Positions 1-8,180 of a DNA stretch of 64,000 nucleotides are shown here, piece after piece; the first letter of the stretch is position 1, and each line of letters opens with the position of its first letter. Source of the stretch: Spirosoma aerolatum (GTDB lineage Bacteria; Bacteroidota; Bacteroidia; Cytophagales; Spirosomataceae). Position numbers and translations under genes: made by a program. The notes below the pieces were generated by a model. That model ran no database searches. It was not told where the DNA came from and was given only the letters and a program-made list of their open reading frames with translations. The stretch is taken from contig NZ_CP020104.1 in assembly GCF_002056795.1 (NCBI RefSeq), positions 7,697,501 through 7,761,500 of the forward strand, given 5' to 3'.

Positions 1-1
1 G

Positions 2-574
2 ACGTTTGAACGGAAATTTACCGGACCTTTGCTCGATCGGTATATTTTCGATCAGGTTTGGGTGGCACAGCCTTGTGTGATGCGTGAAGAACAGGCCGAT
101 GGATCGATTCGTTGGCGTATGTGGTATCTGTCGTGTACTAAAATTGAGGTCATCAATGGACACCCGGAGCCGTTCTACGATGTGAAATATGCTGAGTCGA
201 CCGACGGCATTCATTGGGAACGAACAGGAAAGGTGTGTGTGGGCTACGATGAATTTACCGATGCCATAGGCCGACCAACGGTTTACAAGGATGGGAATTT
301 GTACAAAATGTATTTTTCATACCGCAATTCGCTTAACTACCGCACCGATGTTCAGCAGAGTTACCGAATCGGTTATGCGGAATCTGAAGACGGAATCGAC
401 TGGGTTCGGAAAGACGAGCTGGCTGGTATTGAGCGTTCATCAGAAGGCTGGGATTCACTCATGATGGACTACTGCCATATTTTTCCCCATCAGGATCAAT
501 GGGTTATGTTTTATAATGGCAATGGATTTGGGGCTTCCGGGTTTGGGTATGCCACACAATCAAAAACTGATTAA
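2..574 (+). CDS. Partial glycosidase-fold protein (five-bladed beta-propeller, GH43/GH32-like)
   Basis: The reading frame is open to the left edge, so the N-terminus lies outside the window; 190 codons are visible. Two blade-like repeats, YAESTDGIHWER and YAESEDGIDWVR, and a C-terminal MFYNGNGFG stretch are typical of the five-bladed propeller proteins related to GH43 and GH32 enzymes. Such proteins often occur in surface-polysaccharide loci, and here the next genes are an oxygenase-like protein and two glycosyltransferases. Catalytic acids cannot be assigned in this fragment, so enzymatic activity is not claimed. The fold assignment is fairly secure and the role is inferred from neighbours. 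Confidence 0.6.
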   Translation, partial: TFERKFTGPLLDRYIFDQVWVAQPCVMREEQADGSIRWRMWYLSCTKIEVINGHPEPFYDVKYAESTDGIHWERTGKVCVGYDEFTDAIGRPTVYKDGNLYKMYFSYRNSLNYRTDVQQSYRIGYAESEDGIDWVRKDELAGIERSSEGWDSLMMDYCHIFPHQDQWVMFYNGNGFGASGFGYATQSKTD

Positions 575-668
575 AAACAGGCCGTTGTTGACCAAAATCA
601 GTAGGGGGCAATTTGGATTTTGTCTAGACAGCCGCCTATTTTGTATTAAATCAGTATCTGGACAAACT

Positions 669-1481
669 ATGAAAGAATTAGCAAAATACCTGATAAAAGT
701 TGATGCCGAATTCAAAGATGGTCAAATCGTACCCGAAATACCGTTTGAGGAAGTGATGGCATTGGTCAACGAACCAAATATTGTTATCGTAAAATCAGGT
801 ATTCCCGAAGAAATGCTCCGGGGAACTATTGCCGCTACCCGCAGTTGGGCGGCAAAGACGCCACTGGCTGAAGCACCTGATTCGTTCGACAACAACCAGC
901 ATAAGCAACGGTTGCATATCGCTAAAATACAGCAGGCTCCCCAACTATTCCACGACCATACGTTCGATGCTATTCTCGATCTGGAGGAGCCAACCAAAAC
1001 AGAATTGTTGAGTGTGTTTAACCCACTCCGTCAGTTCTGGAACAACCTCACCGGGAATAATGAAGAATACGGCATTCGTAAGGGGCAGCCTTATTTCCAC
1101 CCACAGGTAACCCATTATCCACTGGGAGGTAGTTTTTTCGGTCGTCACTGGCATCCGCTCAACCCGCAGAAAGTCGGTACCATTCTGGCACTGAACCAGT
1201 ATGGTAAAGATTATACATCGGGTGGAACCGGCTACGTGATCAACGACCATATTATCGAAACGGAAGGGTATCAGGATATGGGGGATATTATTTTGTTCCG
1301 GTACGATCTGCCACACTGGGTAAGTCCATCCAGCTTTGCCGACCGGTTTAGCTGGGATGATCCTGCTGGTCGTTGGGTAGCCATTTTGCCATTCTACGAT
1401 CCATGGGGAACGCCAGCCGAAAAAGATGAGCCGCAGGGCTGGAAGGAGCACATCCAGACTGCTAAAGCAATAACTGTTTAA
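669..1481 (+). CDS. 2-oxoglutarate/Fe(II) oxygenase-like protein
   Basis: A 270-residue protein starting at ATG 669. An in-frame ATG at 516 lies inside the upstream gene and would add 51 residues of unlikely sequence. The C-terminal half has paired histidine motifs, GRHWHPLNPQK near residue 160 and DLPHWVSP near 215, and a GDIILFRYD strand. This is the arrangement of metal-binding positions in double-stranded beta-helix dioxygenases such as the phytanoyl-CoA hydroxylase group. A modifying role on a sugar or lipid precursor fits the neighbouring glycosyltransferases, but the substrate is unknown. Family assignment is by motif only and moderately confident. Confidence 0.5.
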   Translation: MKELAKYLIKVDAEFKDGQIVPEIPFEEVMALVNEPNIVIVKSGIPEEMLRGTIAATRSWAAKTPLAEAPDSFDNNQHKQRLHIAKIQQAPQLFHDHTFDAILDLEEPTKTELLSVFNPLRQFWNNLTGNNEEYGIRKGQPYFHPQVTHYPLGGSFFGRHWHPLNPQKVGTILALNQYGKDYTSGGTGYVINDHIIETEGYQDMGDIILFRYDLPHWVSPSSFADRFSWDDPAGRWVAILPFYDPWGTPAEKDEPQGWKEHIQTAKAITV

Positions 1482-1487
1482 ACTAAA

Positions 1488-1587
1488 TAGTAGTTAGCAT
1501 TGAGGAGCGAGGATTGAGCATGACTGACGCGTATTTTCTATATTGCGTCAGCCATGCTCAATCCTCGCTCCTCAATGCTAACTACTA
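1488..1587. repeat. Very long intergenic hairpin (35-bp perfect arms plus 7-bp inner stem)
   Basis: Arms 1488-1522 and 1553-1587 are exact reverse complements over 35 bp. Inside them 1524-1530 and 1545-1551 pair as CTGACGC/GCGTCAG, leaving a 14-nt loop. The arms are purine-rich on one strand (GGAGCGAGG type words). There is no long T-run, so a simple intrinsic terminator is not obvious. It fills the gap between two tandem genes. Confidence 0.85.
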
Positions 1588-1595
1588 ATTATATC

Positions 1596-2552
1596 ATGCC
1601 GAAGGTTAGCGTCCTGATTATTACCTATAACCAGCATAAATTTATCCGCCAGGCTATCGATAGCGTACTGGCGCAGAAGACGAATTTTCCTATTGAAATA
1701 CTGGTAGGTGATGATTTCTCCACCGATGGCACGCGGGAAATCATTCAGGAATACGAGCGCCAGTATCCCGGTCTGGTAATTGGGGTGCTCCACCCACATA
1801 ATATGGGTAAGAATGGGGGAATCAATTTTTTAGAAACCCTCAAACGGGCAAAAGGTGAATACTATGCACTAATCGACGGTGATGATTACCTGACGGACCC
1901 ACTTAAGCTTCAGAAGCAGGCCGATCTGCTGGATGCCCATCCCGATTACTCGATGACGTTCCATAATGCGTTGATTACCTACGAAGATGGCAGCCCTTCG
2001 TACATTCTCAACGGACCGGATATGAAACCCTACTACACTGTGGATGACCTGATCGGAGAAGATGAAATCTGGTTTATGGCTACGTCAAGTACGATGTACC
2101 GGAACAATATCAAAGAGTATCCGGCCTGGTTTCGGGAGTCGTCCAGTGGCGATATCCCCCGTTTGATTCTGAAAGCTAAACTCGGTAAAATTGGCTATAT
2201 TCCTGATGTTATGTCGGTCTATCGGAAAAACCGGGCAGGTGCCAGCTTTCACGATAATGAGCGGGACGAGGTATTTTTGCGCAACCGGATTCAGATGTAT
2301 AGTAATATAAATCGGGAACTGGACTACCGATACAATACGGTTCTTCGCCGGAATATAGCCCGGTATTATCGGATGATGCTGGACGCCAAACAGTACGAAG
2401 GGAGCTATTTCCGGCGTGCACGCATTGCCCTGAAATACTTATCGATGGCTAAACCTGAATGGCAGAAGGCAAAAAAGGTAATTATAGAGTATATTGTGCC
2501 AAAGCCTTTAGCGAAACTGTATAGCACCATCCGTCTTTTGCCCTATAGGTAA
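1596..2552 (+). CDS. Family 2 glycosyltransferase
   Basis: A 318-residue GT-A glycosyltransferase. The N-terminal strand KVSVLIITYNQ, the early GDDFSTDGT nucleotide-binding segment and the metal-binding DGDDYL motif near residue 92 are classic family 2 features. The start at 1596 is chosen because an upstream in-frame ATG at 1554 sits in the right arm of the preceding hairpin and would add 14 residues before the conserved first strand. No membrane segment is visible, so it is probably a cytoplasmic enzyme adding a sugar to a lipid-linked glycan. Donor and acceptor are unknown. Confidence 0.85.
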   Translation: MPKVSVLIITYNQHKFIRQAIDSVLAQKTNFPIEILVGDDFSTDGTREIIQEYERQYPGLVIGVLHPHNMGKNGGINFLETLKRAKGEYYALIDGDDYLTDPLKLQKQADLLDAHPDYSMTFHNALITYEDGSPSYILNGPDMKPYYTVDDLIGEDEIWFMATSSTMYRNNIKEYPAWFRESSSGDIPRLILKAKLGKIGYIPDVMSVYRKNRAGASFHDNERDEVFLRNRIQMYSNINRELDYRYNTVLRRNIARYYRMMLDAKQYEGSYFRRARIALKYLSMAKPEWQKAKKVIIEYIVPKPLAKLYSTIRLLPYR

Positions 2553-2657
2553 CTGTTTCCGGGACTTAGCCTGATTTTTAGAGTTTTAAGGTTATCCATA
2601 TGCGGTTTTATCAACCAGAGCGACCAGGCTTTCTCATCTTTAAAATACTGTATACGA

Positions 2658-3428
2658 ATGAAATTGAGTGTTGTCATACCGGCTTATAATGAAGAAGAGT
2701 CGTTGCCACCTACGCTACGAACTCTCTACCAAACCCTGGCGAAACACGGAATTCCACATGAGATCTGTGTGACCAACGACAACTCGAAAGATGGTACACT
2801 ACGGGTACTGGAGCAGTTGGCAGCTAATGAAATACCAACATTAGTCTATTATACCAACCCTGGCCCTAATGGGTTTGGTTATGCAGTGCGGTATGGACTG
2901 GAACGATTCACGGGTGATTGCGTGGCTGTTTTTATGGCCGATCTGTCTGATGACCCTGAAGATCTGGTTAAGTTTTATAACAAAATGCTTGAAACCAATG
3001 TGGATGCCGTATTCGGCTCACGCTGGGAAAAAGGGGGTAAGGTTATCGACTATCCGGGCCTGAAGAAGTTTATCAATCGCATTGCCAACTTCATTGTTCG
3101 GATCATGATGGGTATCAAATACAATGATACCACCAACGCCTTCAAGCTTTATAAACGGGAAACGATAGAAGGCGTAAAACCTTTTTTATCCCCCCATTTC
3201 AACCTTACCGTCGAATTACCCCTAAAGGCGATTGTACGTGGCTATACGTATGCAGTTGTGCCGAATAGCTGGACAAATCGTAAGTATGGCGAGTCGAAAC
3301 TAAAGATTAAGGAAATGGGGAGCCGCTATTTCTTTATTCTGCTCTACTGCCTGATTGAAAAATACTTCTCACGGGGCGACTTCCGCAAGAAAACCGTTAA
3401 CGCTCCTCCGCAAACTGTCAGCCGGTAG
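2658..3428 (+). CDS. Family 2 glycosyltransferase, dolichyl-phosphate mannose synthase-like
   Basis: 256 residues. It opens with MKLSVVIPAYNEEESL, then TNDNSKDGT and FMADLSDDPEDL, which match the DPM1/polyprenyl-phosphate glycosyltransferase branch. The motif FGSRWEKGGKV and the later NRKYGESKLK segment are also typical of that branch. Unlike ArnC/GtrB types there is no C-terminal pair of membrane helices. It likely loads a sugar onto polyprenyl phosphate for use in glycan assembly. It lies 105 bp after the preceding glycosyltransferase on the same strand and converges on the next gene. Confidence 0.8.
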   Translation: MKLSVVIPAYNEEESLPPTLRTLYQTLAKHGIPHEICVTNDNSKDGTLRVLEQLAANEIPTLVYYTNPGPNGFGYAVRYGLERFTGDCVAVFMADLSDDPEDLVKFYNKMLETNVDAVFGSRWEKGGKVIDYPGLKKFINRIANFIVRIMMGIKYNDTTNAFKLYKRETIEGVKPFLSPHFNLTVELPLKAIVRGYTYAVVPNSWTNRKYGESKLKIKEMGSRYFFILLYCLIEKYFSRGDFRKKTVNAPPQTVSR

Positions 3429-3433
3429 TTACT

Positions 3434-3877
3434 TTACCCAAAAATTCCCTTAAGGCCTGGAATCTGATAAATGGCAATAGTCTGGACAACTGCCCAGATA
3501 ATACCGCTTATTAACATATAAAGCAGTAACTGTCCTCGTTTTACACCGAACGATACGGCCAGTATGGTTCCGCCGATGGGGGTTAAAATGAGTGGCGTCA
3601 GCAGGGCGATTCCCGCCATACCTGCCCGCTTCCAAATGCGAATGGCTAAGCGGGTACGTCGGGTAAACCGTTTGGGAGGAGCCGACCGATACCGTTGCCA
3701 CAAGACTTGCAAAGCCGCTCCTGCATAAGTTACTACCACTACACTCAACATCATTCCAAGCGTTGTAAAAATGGCTGTTTCGAGCCAGCTAAGCCCAAGG
3801 GTAACACCGGTTAAGGGCCCGCCAATAAACTTAATGGTACTGGCAATGATGACAGAAATATACTTCGCAATCGGCAT
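3434..3877 (-). CDS. Small integral membrane protein of unknown function
   Basis: 147 residues from ATG 3877; a TTG at 3919 would add 14 residues without support. Several hydrophobic segments are visible: around residues 5-50 (rich in Gly and Leu, with GGPLTGVTLGLSW), 85-110 (ALLTPLILTPIGGTILA) and 120-140. Between them is a basic loop (RRTRLAIRIWKR). The pattern resembles small multidrug-export or DedA-like membrane proteins but no diagnostic motif is clear. It ends 5 bp from the convergent glycosyltransferase gene. Function is not assigned. Confidence 0.55.
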   Translation of the reverse strand: MPIAKYISVIIASTIKFIGGPLTGVTLGLSWLETAIFTTLGMMLSVVVVTYAGAALQVLWQRYRSAPPKRFTRRTRLAIRIWKRAGMAGIALLTPLILTPIGGTILAVSFGVKRGQLLLYMLISGIIWAVVQTIAIYQIPGLKGIFG

Positions 3878-3949
3878 GGTAGTTATGTATGGGCTAGACA
3901 GAACGTCGCATGGGAACAACGATACAAAAGTATCCGTTGTTCAATTAAT

Positions 3950-4915
3950 ATGCCGTTGATTCGTTCTTCCTATCCGGGCCCACCCGCTTATCAATATAAT
4001 GGGCACCTTCAAACGATTATCCCGAGCCTGACGCGCGTGGTCGCTGGTGTTACCTATGAGCGTGAACGGCTAACACTCAGTGATGGCGACTTTATCGATC
4101 TAGACTGGATCGATAAGGGACAAAAGCAACTGCTTATTCTAACGCATGGGCTGGAAGGCGACAGCAATCGGCAATATATGCGTGGTACAGCCAAGTTGTT
4201 TTCCGAGCATGGATACGATGTGCTGGCCTGGAATTGTCGCTCGTGCAGTGGCGAGATGAACCAGGCGTTTCGGCTTTACAATCATGGTGAAATTGGTGAT
4301 CTGGGCGAAGTCATTCAGCGGGTGCTTCAACGAAAAGCCTACCATAAAATCGTGTTAGTGGGCTATAGTATGGGAGGTAACATTACGCTGAAATACCTTG
4401 GCGTGCATGGAAAGCAACTTCCTCAGCCAGTGAAAGGCGGGATTGCTATTTCGGCTCCTACAGATTTGGGCGCTAGTGCTGTATTGCTCGATAAGGCGGC
4501 AAATTGGTTCTACCGAAAGCGGTTCATGAAAAAACTGATTGTTAAAATCAGTGAGAAGGATGCCCGATTTCCGGGTAGGCTGGATATGAGCAAACTACAA
4601 CAGGTGAAGCAATGGCGCGACTTCGATGAGTTTTTTTCGGCACCAGTCAACAATTATCGGGATGCGAATGATTTTTATACCCAAGCGTCGGCTGTCAATT
4701 TTATGCCGGGTATTGCTGTGCCTGCTTTACTGCTGAATGCCCAGAACGACCCACTCCTTTCGCCCGAATGTTCGCCAGTCTGGTTAGCCGAAACACACAA
4801 ACAGATTTTTCTGGAAACGCCACAAAAAGGTGGGCACGTTGGTTTTCAGGTTGTTCGGGATGAGTATACCTATGCTGAGCGAGCGGCTCTCGCTTTTGCT
4901 CAAACTATCTGCTAG
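3950..4915 (+). CDS. YheT-family alpha/beta hydrolase
   Basis: 321 residues. The family signature NGHLQTIIPS occurs near the N-terminus, followed by THGLEGDSNRQYMRG (oxyanion region), the nucleophile elbow GYSMGGN near residue 140, an acid candidate in LNAQNDPLLSPE and the catalytic histidine in GGHVGF near 297. All triad positions are present, so it should be an active esterase or acyltransferase-like hydrolase. The physiological substrate of the family is unsettled. It is divergent from the membrane protein gene at 3877 and converges on the MerR-type gene, with only 7 bp between stops. Confidence 0.85.
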   Translation: MPLIRSSYPGPPAYQYNGHLQTIIPSLTRVVAGVTYERERLTLSDGDFIDLDWIDKGQKQLLILTHGLEGDSNRQYMRGTAKLFSEHGYDVLAWNCRSCSGEMNQAFRLYNHGEIGDLGEVIQRVLQRKAYHKIVLVGYSMGGNITLKYLGVHGKQLPQPVKGGIAISAPTDLGASAVLLDKAANWFYRKRFMKKLIVKISEKDARFPGRLDMSKLQQVKQWRDFDEFFSAPVNNYRDANDFYTQASAVNFMPGIAVPALLLNAQNDPLLSPECSPVWLAETHKQIFLETPQKGGHVGFQVVRDEYTYAERAALAFAQTIC

Positions 4916-4922
4916 GTTGTTT

Positions 4923-5798
4923 TTAACTGGAAGCAATACGAATTAATTCGTTGATCTGAGTGATAATCGAAACATTGCCAGGTGTCTCTATGTCTTGCCC
5001 TACAACCTGATAGCCAGTAAGCATAACTTCGGCCTTAGGAAATGTGCTGGCTAAGCGGTTGACAAAGTGCTGTACTTCATGGTTAGCCAGTGAAGAGGTC
5101 AACACAGTAAACAGGTAATCGGGCTTATATCGGTCATAGGCAAAAGCCAACTCCCTAAATGGTAAGCTCTGCCCGAAGTAAATAACTTTGTTCGACCTCG
5201 ACCGGATAATGTAGTGGGCAAATAACAGACTGATCTCATGGTATTCCCCTTCGGGTAAAAACAGCATGTATTTTTTACCATTAGCTGGCTGAGAAATTAA
5301 CCCATCAATAGCAACAATAAGCTTTTGCCGGATCAGACTAGTTATAAAGTGTTCCTGGGCAGGGCCTATTGATCCGGTTACCCATAAGATGCCAACGCGA
5401 CTTAGAAAAGGATAAATGACGTTCAGATAGGTATTTTCGAAACCAAACTGGCGCGTATTGGCAAGCATGACTTTTTCAAACTGCTCTTCGTCCAGATCAA
5501 TCATGGCAAGTGCGAGCGCTTGGATTTGATCCGGGAAGCTAAGCGGCTTTTCCGAAATCTTTACCACTTCCTGATACAGTTCCTGCGGAGATAGCTTCGA
5601 AATCTCTGAAATCTTATAACCGTGATCCTTTAATAAGGCAATGTTCAATACGAGTTTAAGATCCTGATCGTCGTAAGTACGAATGTTTGTATCGGTTCGT
5701 TGTGGGGCGAGGATAGCGTATCGTTGCTCCCAGATGCGTAACGTATGCGCTTTAATACCAGAAAGTTGCTCTAAATCTTTAATCGAGTAAGTGCTCAT
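4923..5798 (-). CDS. MerR-family regulator with CarH-like cobalamin-binding region
   Basis: 291 residues. Residues 1-70 form a MerR winged helix (YSIKDLEQLSGIKAHTLRIW). The middle contains WVTGSIGPAQEH, which resembles the Trp and Glu-His positions of the four-helix cobalamin-binding bundle. The C-terminal Rossmann-like part has GEYHEIS, whose His matches the lower axial ligand of B12 light sensors such as CarH/LitR, although Ser replaces the usual Gly. It probably represses genes by dimer or tetramer binding in response to B12 or light. No carotenoid gene is adjacent, so the target is unknown. Confidence 0.75.
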   Translation of the reverse strand: MSTYSIKDLEQLSGIKAHTLRIWEQRYAILAPQRTDTNIRTYDDQDLKLVLNIALLKDHGYKISEISKLSPQELYQEVVKISEKPLSFPDQIQALALAMIDLDEEQFEKVMLANTRQFGFENTYLNVIYPFLSRVGILWVTGSIGPAQEHFITSLIRQKLIVAIDGLISQPANGKKYMLFLPEGEYHEISLLFAHYIIRSRSNKVIYFGQSLPFRELAFAYDRYKPDYLFTVLTSSLANHEVQHFVNRLASTFPKAEVMLTGYQVVGQDIETPGNVSIITQINELIRIASS

Positions 5799-6003
5799 AC
5801 GATTGAAGGGCTCAGTTGGATAGTCTCAAAACTGGTTTGGGGTTAAATGTGTGTGCAAAATACAACACCAGAAAAATTATTTTTGTTTAACGTTCACACT
5901 CAAAACATAAACAAAAGGAAAGTTTATTATTTGGTTATGCGCTAGCCGAATTGTAGAATGAGGTAATGAGGGATTAAAGATAATACTTGTGGAGCTACTA
6001 GGA

Positions 6004-6600
6004 TTAAGCATATAAATGAGTGAGTCGATACAGAAAGAATTCCACATTCCGAACTACACGGAAGTGGCTACGAAACACCTTAATCTTGACATTCAACAAT
6101 TCGGCCGAGGCATTGGTGCTGGGAGTATCAAAATAGTTCAAAATCGTCTCGCAGTGATTCTGAATGGAACCGGCCACTGTATTAAAGGCTTTACACCCTT
6201 TTCATCTCATTGCTTCGACCTTTAGATTTGCCCCTGCACCAACCCAATGAGTTTATCCCTGATGCTTTCAAAATGAGACTCAACAACTTACTCAATTCAT
6301 AAGCCTGCACCAAATCAGCATATCGGTCAAATAGCAGATGGGCTCGCTCTTGCTGGCCGGTCGTCCAGGTGACCAATTTTTTATGAAGCACATACCGGCT
6401 GCGAGCCAGTAGTTTTTTGAGCGTATTACTGTTGAAAATTCGCCATGGGATAAGCTGGTTTCATCCAGAGAGGTGGATAGAAATAACATCCACTGCTTAG
6501 CCTGAGATCGATGAAACCAAGTTGAAAATCCGCTCAGTTCGGTTCGGTATTGTCAGGCAAGCTGATTACTATCAACCTCCTACAAACGGCCAATAGTAAC
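6004..6600 (-). pseudogene. Decayed ISL3/ISAon1-type transposase remnant
   Basis: On the minus strand the frames recover ordered pieces of a DDE transposase: LSGFSTWFHRSQAKQW, DETSLSHGEFSTV, WTTGQQERAHLLFDRYADL, ILNYFDTPSTNASAE and EFFLYRLTHLYA followed by TAA at 6004-6006. In-frame stops occur upstream of LSGF, the reading frame shifts, and the whole segment between DETSLSHGE and the WTTGQQ helix is missing. Parts before the C-terminal region are also lost. It is therefore a dead insertion-sequence copy. No terminal inverted repeats were identified. Family naming rests on recognised motifs and was not searched. Confidence 0.75.
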
Positions 6601-6878
6601 TTCCGTTTTTCACCAGCGGTCTACTCATCGTTCTTCTCTTCCATATACAGATGATTTATTTCTGAAGCGGATTCGACGCGTGTTAATGGTAATAAGTCAG
6701 GATGAAATCTGGTAAGAGATATTTGACTAAGGGCAAGAAACTTTCCAAAACGAGCTAGACTTGGGTAAGATCACAAACCTAGAAAAATACAACACACTCC
6801 ATAACTTTTTTAGTTGATCCGCTTTTCCCACTTTTGAGATTGATCCCGTTCAAGAAGGTTGTACCTATATTGACCAAA
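6601..6878. other. Non-coding stretch next to the dead insertion sequence
   Basis: No intact gene. A plus-strand run near 6750-6900 reads as protein-like pieces (KITNLEKYNTLHNFF, then FEIDPVQEGCTYIDQIKSRY after a stop), so it may be another decayed gene, but no family is recognised. Confidence 0.35.
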
Positions 6879-6912
6879 TAAAAAGCCGCTACGACAAAAA
6901 TTCGTAGCGGCT
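6879..6912 (-). terminator. Intrinsic terminator after tRNA-fMet
   Basis: On the minus strand AGCCGCTACGA (6912-6902) pairs with TCGTAGCGGCT (6894-6884) around a short A/T loop, followed by TTTTTATTT. It lies 13 bp beyond the tRNA 3' end. Confidence 0.85.
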
Positions 6913-6924
6913 TGACTTTCAGAG

Positions 6925-6997
<73 letters not shown>

Positions 6998-7009
6998 ATG
7001 TTTGGACTG

Positions 7010-7039
7010 CAAAAGTACGGTAACTTTCTGATAAAACAA
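7010..7039 (-). promoter_or_regulatory. Consensus Bacteroidota promoter for tRNA-fMet
   Basis: On the minus strand TTG (7039-7037), a 19-nt spacer and TACTTTTG (7017-7010) fit TTG-N19-TAnnTTTG exactly. The tRNA 5' end is 13 nt downstream. Confidence 0.8.
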
Positions 7040-7040
7040 C

Positions 7041-7048
7041 TATCTTTG
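7041..7048 (+). promoter_or_regulatory. Putative -7 element for era
   Basis: TATCTTTG fits TAnnTTTG, about 95 bp before the era start. No TTG is found at the -33 position, so support is partial. It lies back to back with the tRNA promoter. Confidence 0.4.
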
Positions 7049-7141
7049 TAAAAAAAAGTTTACGGTCGATCTGAAACGTTTTTGTTGGATCGGGAGTTAT
7101 TTGCTAAAGCCACTGGTAATCAGCCGGTGGGATCACCTCGC

Positions 7142-8062
7142 ATGAACACGGAAATCATCGAAAATTTTCCGGCCAACCATAAGGCCGGCTTCGTTAGTAT
7201 CGTCGGCAAGCCCAATGTAGGTAAGTCAACACTGATGAATCAGCTTGTTGGCGAGCGTCTGTCAATCATCACTTCTAAAGCACAAACCACTCGCCATCGC
7301 ATTATGGGAATCCTGAATGGTACCCACGATGGCCAGGAATTCCAGCTTGTTTACTCCGATACACCGGGCATTATCAAGCCACAATACAAACTTCATGAGT
7401 CCATGATGAGCTTTGTACGTGGCTCCATCGAAGATGCGGATGTGGTTTTGTTTGTGACGGATATTTTTGAGCAGCATGACGAAAATGATGTCATTGAACG
7501 ACTACAAAAATCGGAAGTACCTATACTCCTGCTTATTAATAAGATAGACCAGGCAACACACGATCAGGTTACCGAAAAGATAGCGTATTGGGAGGCCCAT
7601 TTCAAAGCTCAGGAAATCATACCGATCTCGGCGTTGAACGGATTCAATATCGATAAGGTATTTGACGCTATTTTCAATCGGCTACCTGTGCATCCGCCTT
7701 ATTTTCCGAAAGATGAATTAACCGATAAGCCGGAGCGATTCTTCGCTTCAGAAATCATACGGGAGAAGATCTTTCTGAACTATAAAAAAGAGGTGCCGTA
7801 TAGCAGTGAGGTTATTATTACCAGCTTTAAAGAGAAACCAGATATTATTGTTGTTCAGGCTGAAATACTGGTTGAACGCGCTACCCAACGCGCTATTTTA
7901 CTTGGAGAAGGTGGTAAAATGATCAAAAAAACGGGCATAATGGCCCGGGAAGAGCTCGAACGCTTCTTCGGCAAAAAAGTATTTCTCGAACAATTCGTCA
8001 AAGTAGAACCCGACTGGCGCCAGAAAGAACGGATGCTCAAACGGTTGGGGTATGATGAATAA
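7142..8062 (+). CDS. era: GTPase Era
   Basis: 306 residues from ATG 7142; a TTG at 7082 would add 20 atypical residues. Era binds the 3' end of 16S rRNA and helps 30S maturation. The G1 motif GKPNVGKST is near residue 22, the G3 motif SDTPGI follows, the G4 motif NKID is near 133, and the C-terminal KH domain includes the helix region GEGGKMIKKTG. Length is typical. It is followed by a second ribosome-assembly GTPase gene, der, 118 bp downstream, with a hairpin between. Start choice keeps the short N-terminal lead before the G domain. Confidence 0.95.
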   Translation: MNTEIIENFPANHKAGFVSIVGKPNVGKSTLMNQLVGERLSIITSKAQTTRHRIMGILNGTHDGQEFQLVYSDTPGIIKPQYKLHESMMSFVRGSIEDADVVLFVTDIFEQHDENDVIERLQKSEVPILLLINKIDQATHDQVTEKIAYWEAHFKAQEIIPISALNGFNIDKVFDAIFNRLPVHPPYFPKDELTDKPERFFASEIIREKIFLNYKKEVPYSSEVIITSFKEKPDIIVVQAEILVERATQRAILLGEGGKMIKKTGIMAREELERFFGKKVFLEQFVKVEPDWRQKERMLKRLGYDE

Positions 8063-8064
8063 GT

Positions 8065-8176
8065 ATTAGGAGCGAGAAGCGAGGAGTAAGAATGGCCGGG
8101 TCGCGCAGGCTGGCACGAAAGCAATAGAATGCGTTAACCATTCTCACTCCCCGCTCCTCACTCCTCACTCCTTAAT
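8065..8176. repeat. Imperfect purine-rich inverted repeat between era and der
   Basis: The left arm (8065-8096, words such as GGAGCGAGAAGCGAGGAG) pairs imperfectly with the right arm (8138-8176), which carries an extra CTCCTCACT unit. The loop is about 40 nt. It ends 4 bp before the der start, so it would lie in any der leader. The word GGAGCGAG is shared with the hairpin at 1488-1587. Confidence 0.7.
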
Positions 8177-8180
8177 AAAA

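Noticed and set aside
6016..6225. A 69-codon plus-strand ORF
   Set aside because: It is the complement of the decayed transposase C-terminus, whose minus-strand reading gives recognisable transposase motifs.
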